From assembly GCA_964520615.1 (NCBI GenBank), contig CAZFNL010000079.1:1-21553 (forward strand): 21,553 nt of DNA, read 5' to 3'. Made by a program: the position numbers and the translations under genes. This DNA is from JAMCUI01 sp964520615. GTDB lineage: Bacteria > Patescibacteriota > Microgenomatia > 2-02-FULL-39-11. Below are positions 14,229-21,553 of this stretch, one piece after another. The notes beneath the pieces are model-generated. The model was not told the DNA's origin. It was given only the letters and a program-made list of their open reading frames with translations, and ran no database searches. Position 1 is the stretch's first letter; each line of letters starts with the position of its first letter.

Positions 14229-16697
14229 ATGCAAAGACGGAAAGTTGTGGAACTGGTTGAGGAAAAAGAATTGCCTCAGGCGCTTATTATTGGCGGCACA
14301 ATTATTGCAGATCTTCTTACGCAAAAATTGGAAGAGTTAAGTTGTCATGTGATAAGAACTGATTCGTACTATCCAGCTTTAGGAAAGTTCGATTATATCT
14401 TCCAATTCGGTAATTTTTCTACAGTTGAGATAGCCCTAAAAAATTATCTTAGGCCAGCCGGAAAAATCCTCTTTATAGAAACAGAGAAAGAAGTACTACC
14501 GGAAAAACCCTGGGGCATAAAAATCGTCCGTATCGGCGACATCAGCCTTTGGAATCCAGATAGGTTGGTTAATATACTCCTGAAAACTATATTTTCTGGT
14601 AATTATGAAATAGTAAATGTCAGGAAAATATCGTCATTAAGAAAAGATATTTACCGAAAATTTACCAAAGAGACTGTCCCATTTAGCCGGTCGTTTGAGG
14701 AAAAAAAACAAATTGTTGAAAGCCACACTTTTATTCCTGAAGTTAAAAAGAATTTTTTGGCTTCTACAAACAAGTCTTTTCCAAGAGAAAAACAAAAAGT
14801 TTTGCTTGTAAAAAAAAGACGCTTACTATCAAAAAAAAGTTTTGCTGTTTTCGGATTATTTATTTTATTGATAATTATTGTCGGTTTTTCAATGTTGTTA
14901 TTTTATGTCTCTTCAGTAAAAGATCTTGCAGGCCGTTTCCAAAAAGATATGGCCGCTTCCAATCCTACGGCGCTTTTAATCGATTTGAATGAGGCTAAAA
15001 ATAAATTGGTTCTAGCGCAGAAGATCTACGGGGTTTCAGATACTCTTTTTTTTCCTTTGCGCTCTACAACTTTTATGAGAAGTATTAGAAATGTGCTTTC
15101 GGCAACTGATGATTTACTTACAGCCGGACAAGATGCTTTTGCATTTACGGTAGAGTTCCAGAAGAAAAATTCAGGATTCATTAAACAGAGTTCCAGCTTA
15201 ACTCAAATTGATCTTGATACTCTTAATCAAAAAATTATATCTTTGCAAAAATCTATGGTTCTTGCCAAACAACAGATGGATGAAGTGGATTTAGCATACT
15301 TTCCCAAGGATGATTACCTCTCATTTCTTACCTCTATTTCCCAACGTTTATCATCGGTGTCGGATATGTTGCCGGTAATGGAAAAGTTGTTTCTTTCTGA
15401 CAAACCCAAGCTTTATTTGGTTCTATTCCAAAATAGTATGGAACTCCGTCCAACGGGAGGGTTCATCGGGTCTTTCGGCTTATTGGCAGTTGATCATGGT
15501 AAAATTTTGGATTTCAAGATAGAAGATGTTTACACGGCTGATGGTCAGCTTAAAGGACATGTTGATCCTCCCCTACCTATCAGAAAATATATGTCTCAGC
15601 CAAATTTTTTCCTAAGGGACAGCAATTTTGATCCTGACTTTGCCGCATCAGGTATTCAAGCAGAGTTTTTTCTAAATAAAGAGTTGGGTAAAAGCGCTGA
15701 TGGGGTGATTGGTTTCAATCTCTTTGTCGTGCAAAAAATTCTACAGACAGTTGGTCCTGTTAAGTTGCCTGATTTTAACAATGACGAGATAAATGCAGAG
15801 AATTTTTTTTTCAAAGCCCAGTACTATTCACAAAATAAATTTTTTCCGGGTTCAACACAAAAGAAGGATTTTCTTACGGCTATGACAAATGTTCTTATAG
15901 ATAGGTTGAGTTCCAACAAAGGTTTTACCATGGTGGATCTTTTACCTGTCATAAAGCAGTCGCTTGATGAAAAAAATTTACTTTTGTATTCCAACGACAA
16001 TCAAACACAGGATTTGATTGAGAAACAGGGTTGGGGTGGAAGGACAGTGGAGGTAAAATGTCTGTCTAACTCTACAACCGGAGAGATTAATGATATGGCA
16101 AATCCCGATAGGTGTTATCCCGATTATCTTTCAATCATCGAAGCAAATTTGGGAGTAAACAAAGCAAACTATTTCGTCAGCAAGTCTGAGGCTGTGGAAA
16201 AAAAGATAGGGGCAGACGGCAAGGTTACCACTGTTTTAACTCTTTCATATCAAAACTCCAGCACGCCCGAGATTTATAGTAATGATACATATACTAATTA
16301 TATCCGTGTCTTTGTGCCGGTGGGAAGTCATCTGGATAGCGTGTCGATAAATGATGTTCCAATGTCACCTGGTGATGTTGATTTACAAAACTATGAGTTG
16401 GATAAAATGTCGTTTGGATTCTTGGTAAGAATAGCTCCGGAAAATAAAGGGATTGTAAAAGTTACTTATACATTACCCCGACCGGTTACAACTGCTGTTT
16501 CGGAATATCAGCTTTTTTTCCAAAAGCAGGGGGGTGATAAGGTGGCGCCTCTTGTACTATCATTTACCTATCCTTCACAATTTTCTTTCTCCCCTGCAAA
16601 TTTCAAATCTACTTCCGGAGGGAACGCTGGCGAAGTATATTATTCTACAGACACTTCGGTTGACAGGATTTTTGCATTTAATAATTCAAAACAGTGA
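14229..16697 (+). CDS. DUF4012 membrane protein with N-terminal Rossmann-like domain
   Basis: An 822-residue protein of the DUF4012 family, whose members occur in Gram-positive bacteria, Chloroflexi and CPR and are often found near envelope polysaccharide genes; the biochemical role is not established. Residues 1-145 look like a Rossmann-type domain (ALIIGGTIIADLL, then KFDYIFQFG and GKILFIE strands). A basic stretch (about 185-203) precedes one membrane segment at about 204-227. The outer part holds the DUF4012 core, including NSMELRPTGGFIGSFG, FFLRDSNFDPDF and a DGVIGFN motif, followed by a beta-rich C-terminal domain. The predicted topology is a cytosolic N-domain and an extracellular DUF4012 domain. 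The gene ends in TGA, and the next gene starts 6 nt later, implying an operon. The N-domain could be a degenerate epimerase- or dehydrogenase-like fold; no clear dinucleotide-binding glycine triplet is visible, so activity is uncertain. Confidence 0.82.
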   Translation: MQRRKVVELVEEKELPQALIIGGTIIADLLTQKLEELSCHVIRTDSYYPALGKFDYIFQFGNFSTVEIALKNYLRPAGKILFIETEKEVLPEKPWGIKIVRIGDISLWNPDRLVNILLKTIFSGNYEIVNVRKISSLRKDIYRKFTKETVPFSRSFEEKKQIVESHTFIPEVKKNFLASTNKSFPREKQKVLLVKKRRLLSKKSFAVFGLFILLIIIVGFSMLLFYVSSVKDLAGRFQKDMAASNPTALLIDLNEAKNKLVLAQKIYGVSDTLFFPLRSTTFMRSIRNVLSATDDLLTAGQDAFAFTVEFQKKNSGFIKQSSSLTQIDLDTLNQKIISLQKSMVLAKQQMDEVDLAYFPKDDYLSFLTSISQRLSSVSDMLPVMEKLFLSDKPKLYLVLFQNSMELRPTGGFIGSFGLLAVDHGKILDFKIEDVYTADGQLKGHVDPPLPIRKYMSQPNFFLRDSNFDPDFAASGIQAEFFLNKELGKSADGVIGFNLFVVQKILQTVGPVKLPDFNNDEINAENFFFKAQYYSQNKFFPGSTQKKDFLTAMTNVLIDRLSSNKGFTMVDLLPVIKQSLDEKNLLLYSNDNQTQDLIEKQGWGGRTVEVKCLSNSTTGEINDMANPDRCYPDYLSIIEANLGVNKANYFVSKSEAVEKKIGADGKVTTVLTLSYQNSSTPEIYSNDTYTNYIRVFVPVGSHLDSVSINDVPMSPGDVDLQNYELDKMSFGFLVRIAPENKGIVKVTYTLPRPVTTAVSEYQLFFQKQGGDKVAPLVLSFTYPSQFSFSPANFKSTSGGNAGEVYYSTDTSVDRIFAFNNSKQ

Positions 16698-16703
16698 AAA
16701 ATC

Positions 16704-17801
16704 ATGGTGATTGAGAGTAATGGTGATGTTAGAAGAGTGGTGCAACCTACACCAAGAAATAAAGCTGAGGTGAGAAAAGATTTTGAAAGATTCGGATTTA
16801 TTCCTCTAGGTCAGGCTCTAGAACCTTTTAGCAGAATTTCTGGAAGAGATCTTCATGCAACCGTTAAAAATAATTATGAGGGTAAAGCGCAAGAAAGTGT
16901 TCCAGATGCAGATGATATTAAACCTTATTTTGATGCGCAGAAAAAGAGAAAATATTGCGTACTCTTGAGGCGTGACCTTCCTAAGGAAACGCCAGATTAT
17001 AAAGACGTTGCAGACACCATTCTGGTTGAGGAAGAAATGGAAGGAGGGTTAACTTTATTATCTATTTTTGATTACTCATCACCATCATGGTATCGGGAAA
17101 TTTATTACGAAGCAGTAAGAGATGGTAAAGTTGTGAATGGAAAAGAGAATATTCCATATTTACGCTTGCGCGAGGTTATGGTGGTGGATAAAGAAAGCGA
17201 TATTGCCGCTGCCTTATTTAAACCAGATGAAAAGGCAAGATATTTGTTAGATGCAGGTTTGATTGATAGAAAAAGATTAGGAGAAAAGAAGAATTGGGTA
17301 GGAAGATATGGTGCTTCTATACTATGGAAAGACTTTGCTTTGGTCGCCGATGTTCCAGATGCAAAAGGACAATTGACTAAATTCCCTAAAAGTGATGAAT
17401 TGCCGGAGGCGTTAAATGGTTGGGTAGCTGCAGCTTTATATGAATTGCCTAAGGCAAAAGCGGCTGAGAATGTAGCTCGTATGAAAAGAAAAATAATTGA
17501 CATCTTAAATAAGAAAGGCTCAATAGAGAAAAAGTTAGCCAAGAATTTAGTTAAATTTCCAATTAGCGAAATGGCATTGGATGTATTGCATGGTAATGAA
17601 CGTACTTATATGAAAGCGCTGGTAGATCATAGGGAAGAATTGCGTAGTAATGAGGGTGAAGGCGCAGCAAACGAATTTTGGGATAGGATAAAATTACTTA
17701 TGCGGTTGGTTAGGGGTGTAGTGCAAGAAAATAATATAGAAGAATTCACCAATTCGTTAGTTAGATTAGGTTTTCCGGAGCTGGATCTAAGTTATATTTA
17801 A
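16704..17801 (+). CDS. Hypothetical 365-aa soluble protein
   Basis: I do not recognise this protein. It begins MVIESNGDV and has a mixed alpha/beta composition. An acidic and aromatic middle (about 110-135, with EEEMEGG and SPSWYREIYYEA) is followed by a region with WVGRYGASILWKDFALV (about 199-215) and a helical, basic C-terminal third (about 245-360). There are no membrane segments, signal peptide or known catalytic motif. It starts 6 nt after the DUF4012 stop and shows no ribosome-binding site, so it is probably translated from the same transcript. Its last 15 bases overlap the 3' end of the convergent DehI-like gene. Being coupled to a membrane protein suggests a cytosolic partner, which is inference only. 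Confidence 0.75.
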   Translation: MVIESNGDVRRVVQPTPRNKAEVRKDFERFGFIPLGQALEPFSRISGRDLHATVKNNYEGKAQESVPDADDIKPYFDAQKKRKYCVLLRRDLPKETPDYKDVADTILVEEEMEGGLTLLSIFDYSSPSWYREIYYEAVRDGKVVNGKENIPYLRLREVMVVDKESDIAAALFKPDEKARYLLDAGLIDRKRLGEKKNWVGRYGASILWKDFALVADVPDAKGQLTKFPKSDELPEALNGWVAAALYELPKAKAAENVARMKRKIIDILNKKGSIEKKLAKNLVKFPISEMALDVLHGNERTYMKALVDHREELRSNEGEGAANEFWDRIKLLMRLVRGVVQENNIEEFTNSLVRLGFPELDLSYI

Positions 17802-18686
17802 TGGAGTCTGGGTGTAATTTCCAACACTCCTATTTAGGGCTTTTTTCATAACTGATGTTGCCAGAAGCTTGTAAGGTGCCTGGGTGGGGAAAAGGTCGGC
17901 AACAAGATAAACCAACTCAGGAAAGCCTGTTAAGTGAGATGTCTGCCGTATGACTGTAGGGAACGATGATTCCAGAGGATGGGGAAGGAAGTGCAATTGG
18001 GAGAGGGTGAAGCGTTCAAGTTCCACCCGTCGTACTAGATAAGTCTCTTCTTTAATAAGATTTTTCATCTCCATGTCCATAAGGCGGAAAAACTCAACGT
18101 AAACATTTTTGGTTAATCCTCCGCTCTGCGTTTTAGCTATTGAAGTTCCATGTTTTAGTAATTTATTACCTACGGTTTTTTCAGTATAATCATTTTTTGG
18201 ATTTGTTTCAGAGGTGAATCCTTCAGAAAGATCGTCAAATACAGATTTGTCACTTTCATTCATTCTCTCCCCTATCTGTTTTATGCCAAGATAGATACCC
18301 TTTATGCTCTCTCTTATGGCAAGGCTGAGGAGATAAAGCGAAGAGTGAAGATGAAGAGCAGAATCTGTAAATTTTGACAGTTCATGCTTCTCCCCCGTCC
18401 CCTCAATACCTTCTAAAAACAGTTTGGTCGATTCCGACGGTTTATATATCTGATTCATTGCAGTTTGGCTGAAATTTTTAATCTCTTCGGACTGCCTTCG
18501 AAAGTTATTATCAGTCAGATTTTTCCTTGCCTGTTCCCAAAGATAAAAAAGATATGAATGAAAGTTGGCCAAATACTGGAATATCAAGGGTACAGAATCA
18601 GTAGAAAAAGTATCTTTTATGGAATGGTAGATTTTTTGTGTTTGGACATCGGCTTTGTCTTCTGGAATTGGTTTTAATGTCAGCAT
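17787..18686 (-). CDS. DehI-like (haloacid dehalogenase family DehI) helical protein
   Basis: A 299-residue helical protein, close to the usual approximately 300-residue length of the DehI family (2-haloacid dehalogenase type, annotated as halocarboxylic acid dehydrogenase DehI). The similarity is a pattern I recognise in the first 60 residues: PEDKADVQTQKIYHSIKDT, then SVPLIFQYLANF and YLFYLWEQARKNL. A second, weaker copy lies toward the C-terminus (about 240-285, FPTVIRQTSHLTGFPELVYL), in line with the pseudo-repeat of that family. I cannot confirm the catalytic Asp, and the central region is diverged, so a dehalogenase role is doubtful in this context. The gene starts 8 nt after the LCP gene on the same strand, so the two form an operon, and there is no ribosome-binding site. 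Other helical bundle families are possible. Confidence 0.5.
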   Translation of the reverse strand: MLTLKPIPEDKADVQTQKIYHSIKDTFSTDSVPLIFQYLANFHSYLFYLWEQARKNLTDNNFRRQSEEIKNFSQTAMNQIYKPSESTKLFLEGIEGTGEKHELSKFTDSALHLHSSLYLLSLAIRESIKGIYLGIKQIGERMNESDKSVFDDLSEGFTSETNPKNDYTEKTVGNKLLKHGTSIAKTQSGGLTKNVYVEFFRLMDMEMKNLIKEETYLVRRVELERFTLSQLHFLPHPLESSFPTVIRQTSHLTGFPELVYLVADLFPTQAPYKLLATSVMKKALNRSVGNYTQTPLNIT

Positions 18687-18694
18687 GGAGGTTC

Positions 18695-19858
18695 TTACTT
18701 AAGATGTAACGTTTTTAGAAGATTCTCTCCTTTTGTTTCAAAATCGAATTGTTTTTCTGCTTTCATTTCGTTTACAAAATCCTCTACGAAGAAAGAATTT
18801 TGAGTTTTATCGGGGTTAGTCAAAACATAATCAGTGAGGAAACGGTAGTGATAGTCATTTCTTTTCCCGGTCTCATCTATTTGCAGCCACAATTGTTGGG
18901 AGAATGGTACGTTTAATAACTTAAATGAATCTTGAATATTTCCGCTTGCGATATAATCTTCGGATTTTAGAAGTAAATTATCCAAATAGGTTTCTAGATC
19001 TTTCTGGTAATTTTCATAATCTGTGTTTTTCATCCAGTCTCCGTTTACATAAATGGCTGGGTCAAAATGCAGGTTTTGCAGATTATAGGAATTGTCCGGT
19101 TTAGTCACTAAAGTTATTAAACTTGGATTTTTAAGAGTCCCCTCTTTTGCCAAATTATCAAAAATAGTCTCGGCGGTATTATATGGCATATCGGTATCCA
19201 CCATTTGGTACAATATATAGCGAAGCGGTTGAGGTAAAGATGATATGTCAGACACATGTTTGGCTATCATATCTTTTATAAAAAGTGCTTGGTCATGACT
19301 TCTTTGGTTGTCTCCGTACGGCAGGCTTCTATTTCTCAAAAATTCCAATGCGGGCGTGGTGGGTAATCCAAACATCCGCAGAATTCCCAGAGTTTGGGAA
19401 AAACCCACTTTGACCGTATAGTCAGGGGTTATTCCTGTGATTTTACTGATGAGATCTATTGCATATTTTATCCCCATATAGTGGCATGCATTTGAGATGT
19501 AGTCACTTTCTTTGTCCACTCCAGGTATGTCGACAATTGTGCCGCGGGGTACGGAAGTAATTGTGACCGTTCCTTGAGTATTATCGATCGTTAGTATATG
19601 GATTGCGTCACATCTGGGACTTCCGTCTCCTTTTCGTGCGTCAAGTCCAAGGAGAAGTATATTAGTCTTTTCCGGTAATGTTTGAAAGTTATTGGTATTA
19701 ATTGATTTTATTAGTATCATGTTACTTTTGTTTTCCGTCGGTAGGGGACTAAGAAACATTGTTTCTTTGGGGTGGGAAGCATAAGAGTAAGTAAGAGGGA
19801 AAATGACGGCAAAAACAAGAGTTGTTAGGAAAAGGGAAATTTTGAGCAGTTTCTTCAT
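18695..19858 (-). CDS. LytR-CpsA-Psr (LCP) family envelope protein
   Basis: A 387-residue exported protein of the LCP family, which in Gram-positive bacteria transfers glycopolymers from a polyprenyl carrier to the cell wall. A signal peptide or N-terminal anchor is clear (1-27, MKKLLK then a hydrophobic run). The LCP core follows: NILLLGLDARKGDG (66-79), CDAIHILTID (83-92) with the conserved Asp at D84, TSVPRGTIVDIPG (101-113) with R105, and GDNQRSHDQALFIKDMI (182-198), corresponding to the Arg-containing RQ helix of the family. The C-terminal about 180 residues are less conserved. The match is diverged, so the usual pattern of arginines is only partly visible. It is divergent from rplY across a 105-nt spacer and starts an operon with the DehI-like gene. 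The substrate is unknown; attachment of a surface glycan is the most likely role. Confidence 0.78.
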   Translation of the reverse strand: MKKLLKISLFLTTLVFAVIFPLTYSYASHPKETMFLSPLPTENKSNMILIKSINTNNFQTLPEKTNILLLGLDARKGDGSPRCDAIHILTIDNTQGTVTITSVPRGTIVDIPGVDKESDYISNACHYMGIKYAIDLISKITGITPDYTVKVGFSQTLGILRMFGLPTTPALEFLRNRSLPYGDNQRSHDQALFIKDMIAKHVSDISSLPQPLRYILYQMVDTDMPYNTAETIFDNLAKEGTLKNPSLITLVTKPDNSYNLQNLHFDPAIYVNGDWMKNTDYENYQKDLETYLDNLLLKSEDYIASGNIQDSFKLLNVPFSQQLWLQIDETGKRNDYHYRFLTDYVLTNPDKTQNSFFVEDFVNEMKAEKQFDFETKGENLLKTLHLK

Positions 19859-19866
19859 CTTAGTTT

Positions 19867-19872
19867 ATTATA
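19867..19872 (-). promoter_or_regulatory. -10 box of the LCP operon
   Basis: A perfect TATAAT on the minus strand ends 8 nt before the ATG at 19858, giving a leader of only 1-2 nt. No good -35 element is seen at 16-18 nt spacing. Confidence 0.45.
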
Positions 19873-19920
19873 AACACAATTGACGGAATAGAAAGAAGCG
19901 TCATAATTTTATAATAACCG

Positions 19921-19949
19921 TTGACTTTCGCCTATCAAATATATAAAAT
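19921..19949 (+). promoter_or_regulatory. Promoter of rplY
   Basis: TTGACT (5 of 6), a 17-nt spacer, then TAAAAT (5 of 6). The ATG at 19964 lies 14 nt after the -10 box, so the leader would be about 8 nt with no room for a Shine-Dalgarno sequence. Confidence 0.65.
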
Positions 19950-19963
19950 GGTGTCCTGTCATT

Positions 19964-20719
19964 ATGGAAAAACATACCTTAAAAGCAATCAAAAGAACCA
20001 TAGCCGGCCGCAAAGTCAAAAAATTGAGACATGAAGGTAATATTCCCGGTAATATATACGGGAAGAAAATAAAATCTCATGCAGTGCAACTTTCGGAAAA
20101 AGAACTGCTTTCTGTATATGCTAAGGTGGGGGAGACAGGGCTTGTAGAGTTAGTTGTTGACGGAGAAGTCAGACCGGTTTTAATACATAACATTCAGCTG
20201 GATCCAGTCAGCAGCCGGCCGCTTCACGTTGATTTTCATCAGGTAGATCTTAGAGAAAAAGTGACTACGAAAGTGCCTTTGGAGATGGCTGGAGAATCTC
20301 CTGCAGTAAAGGATAAGGTAGGTGTGCTTCTGAACATCATGTCAGAGGTAGAGGTTGAAGCGCTTCCTGCTGATTTGCCTGAGAAGATAGAGGTTGATGT
20401 ATCAGTTCTTGCCTCAATTGATCAAGCCATAAAAGTGGCTGATCTGAAGATTTCCGATAAAGTAAAAATACTAACCGACCAAGCACTTGAAATGGTTAAA
20501 GTAGCTCCGTTGGTTTCAAAAGAGGCAGAAAAGATGGCTGCTGAAGAAGCTGCAGCAGCAGCCGCTGCAGCAACAGCCGCACCCGCAGCTGGCGGTGAGG
20601 GCGCAGTACAAGAAGCTGGAGGAATTGCATCAACGGGCGGAAATGAAACAAAAGCTGCACAACAAGGAACTCCTGTGGGAGGTGCGGCAAGTGGACCTGC
20701 AAAAGAAACTGGTAAGTAA
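19964..20719 (+). CDS. rplY: Ribosomal protein bL25, long Ctc (TL5) form with Ala/Gly-rich tail
   Basis: The 5S rRNA-binding protein of the large ribosomal subunit. The first about 92 residues form the L25 domain (GRKVKKLRHEGNIPGNIYGK at 15-34; LIHNIQLDP then LHVDFHQVDL at 73-97). Residues about 97-185 match the C-terminal TL5/CTC beta domain (VPLEMAGESPAVKD, VEVEALPADLPEKIEVDVS). A tail of about 65 residues rich in Ala, Gly, Gln and Thr follows, longer than in most family members and coded by GCA/GCT/GCC-rich DNA; it is probably disordered. A near-consensus promoter ends 14 nt upstream. The gene stands alone on its strand, between the divergent LCP operon and the convergent TPR-like gene, whose stop lies 21 nt beyond its own. 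Assignment is firm. Confidence 0.95.
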   Translation: MEKHTLKAIKRTIAGRKVKKLRHEGNIPGNIYGKKIKSHAVQLSEKELLSVYAKVGETGLVELVVDGEVRPVLIHNIQLDPVSSRPLHVDFHQVDLREKVTTKVPLEMAGESPAVKDKVGVLLNIMSEVEVEALPADLPEKIEVDVSVLASIDQAIKVADLKISDKVKILTDQALEMVKVAPLVSKEAEKMAAEEAAAAAAAATAAPAAGGEGAVQEAGGIASTGGNETKAAQQGTPVGGAASGPAKETGK

Positions 20720-20740
20720 TACCCTCTGGTACAGTATAAT

Positions 20741-21418
20741 TTATTCCTCTTCTAATTTCCTGGTAAGTTCAATAACTGTTGGGTCAAACGGGGCGGTTTG
20801 ATTGAGTATTTTGATATAATCGGAGGCACTGTTTTTATCTTCTTCTTCGAGGCTAATTACTGCTAATCTCATATAGGCATATAGATAATTAGGATGTGTT
20901 AGGTTTACTGATTGCCAGTATGCTTTTTCCTGATCAAGCCTTTCTTTAGCCGTCAATATGTTCTCCAATTTATCCATAGGTGATATTATAGTATTGGAAG
21001 TTTTATTTCTATCCCATTCTGATAAAATATTTGAGTTATGCGATTGGCTTCCTAAAACTTTACTTCCCTTTTCACTGCTTGCAGGAGTATTTGTTTCCTC
21101 TAAGTTATTGAAATATTCCTGAGCCAATATATATTCATGATATGAAGCATCTTTGTTTATATTCAGATAAGACTGGCCGAGTTCTTCATGAAGTGCTGAT
21201 ATAAAGGGAGAGGTTAGTATCGCCTGTTTTAGTTTCTCTGTGCGATTTTTCTTGTTAGTTATGGGAAGGATAATATTGATGGATAAAAATAATAAAACTA
21301 CGGCTAGGAATATATTCCTAAAACTGAATATTTGAAGCGGTGCGGTAATTATGCGGATAATATGCGGGAATTGCTTCTTAAGCGAGGATGGTAAGAGGAG
21401 CGTAGTCATTTTTAGCAT
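20741..21418 (-). CDS. Membrane-anchored TPR-like protein
   Basis: A hypothetical protein of about 225 residues. An N-terminal basic segment precedes one strongly hydrophobic helix (about 35-54, IFLAVVLLFLSINIILPI). The rest is soluble and contains TPR-like helical pairs: SALHEELGQSYLNINKD with a following helix, and a C-terminal unit (HPNYLYAYMRLAVISLEEED then DYIKILNQTAPFDPTVIELT), separated by a Ser/Asn-rich linker. TPR-type helices commonly bind proteins; the partner is unknown. The frame is open all the way to the right edge, but a strong promoter (TTGCCA, 17 nt, TATAAT) lies inside it, so I chose the ATG at 21416-21418; the ATG at 21407-21409 is equally possible. If the frame truly continues off the window, this would be the C-terminal end of a larger membrane protein. 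Confidence 0.65.
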   Translation of the reverse strand: MLKMTTLLLPSSLKKQFPHIIRIITAPLQIFSFRNIFLAVVLLFLSINIILPITNKKNRTEKLKQAILTSPFISALHEELGQSYLNINKDASYHEYILAQEYFNNLEETNTPASSEKGSKVLGSQSHNSNILSEWDRNKTSNTIISPMDKLENILTAKERLDQEKAYWQSVNLTHPNYLYAYMRLAVISLEEEDKNSASDYIKILNQTAPFDPTVIELTRKLEEE

Positions 21419-21440
21419 AGAAATTTTCAGAGGCAAAATT

Positions 21441-21469
21441 ATTATATTCGGAAATATGATAATTGGCAA
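21441..21469 (-). promoter_or_regulatory. Promoter of the TPR-like gene
   Basis: On the minus strand: TTGCCA (5 of 6), exactly 17 nt, TATAAT (6 of 6). The predicted start is near 21434, giving a leader of about 16 nt to the ATG at 21418. This is the best sigma70 match in the window. Confidence 0.65.
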
Positions 21470-21553
21470 GGTTACGTAGGGTAAGTTTGGTCCGAAACTC
21501 ATTAAGGATTGATTTGACAATAAAATAAGCAGATGGCATCCTGAATATATTGT

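Noticed and set aside
17803..17846. Hairpin GGAGT/ACTCC followed by T6 as a terminator of the 365-aa gene
   Set aside because: The stem has 5 pairs with a long loop and lies 11 nt from the T-run, and it is inside the coding sequence of the convergent gene.
1..21553. Recoded genetic code (UGA as Gly, as in Gracilibacteria and Absconditabacteria)
   Set aside because: The 640-aa gene and the DUF4012 gene end at TGA in sensible places, and reading through is not required anywhere.
1..21553. CRISPR arrays, tRNAs, insertion sequences, phage genes
   Set aside because: No regularly spaced direct repeats, cloverleaf-like segments with CCA-proximal arms, transposase motifs or inverted termini were seen by eye.

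Overview
The window is a dense, moderately AT-rich bacterial segment. It looks like Candidate Phyla Radiation (Patescibacteria) DNA, plausibly Microgenomates-like. This is an inference from three things: the gene mix (an odd ClpC, a DUF4012 membrane protein, a reduced M50-like protease, an LCP protein, a Ctc-type bL25), the many long proteins I cannot assign, and the tight packing with convergent ends that touch or overlap. Several genes end in TGA and show no sign of in-frame TGA, so the code appears to be standard bacterial. I saw no tRNA, rRNA, CRISPR array or insertion sequence.

Layout. (1) Positions 2-3283 (+): most of a ClpC-type AAA+ unfoldase that enters the window from the left. It carries an approximately 335-residue insertion with four copies of an approximately 41-residue repeat, placed just behind the presumed ClpP-docking tripeptide, plus a C-terminal zinc ribbon and an acidic tail. 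(2) 3288-3998 (-): an M50-like membrane metalloprotease. (3) 4014-13415: four long or orphan proteins around a compact divergent promoter. They are a 640-aa protein (-), a 720-aa coiled-coil protein (+), a 130-aa protein (+) and a 1611-aa protein (-) made almost entirely of degenerate helical repeats. (4) 13705-17801 (+): an RNase HI-type nuclease, a DUF4012 membrane protein with an N-terminal Rossmann-like domain, and an orphan 365-aa protein. (5) 17787-19858 (-): an LCP-family envelope protein followed by a DehI-like protein. (6) 19964-20719 (+): ribosomal protein bL25. (7) 20741-21418 (-): a membrane-anchored TPR-like protein.

Regulation. No start has a convincing Shine-Dalgarno sequence. 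Several sigma70-type promoters instead sit so close to the ATG that the transcript would be leaderless or have a leader of about 0-8 nt. The starts at 6018 (+) and 13415 (-) share 14 of 15 bases from the -10 box through the ATG, which links the two large orphan proteins.

Function. Protein quality control (ClpC, M50-like protease), envelope work (DUF4012, LCP, TPR anchor) and translation (bL25) flank the unassigned block. The strongest candidates for something undescribed are the repeat-domain insertion in ClpC and the 4014-13415 block centred on the giant repeat protein. I cannot assign a function to either from sequence alone.
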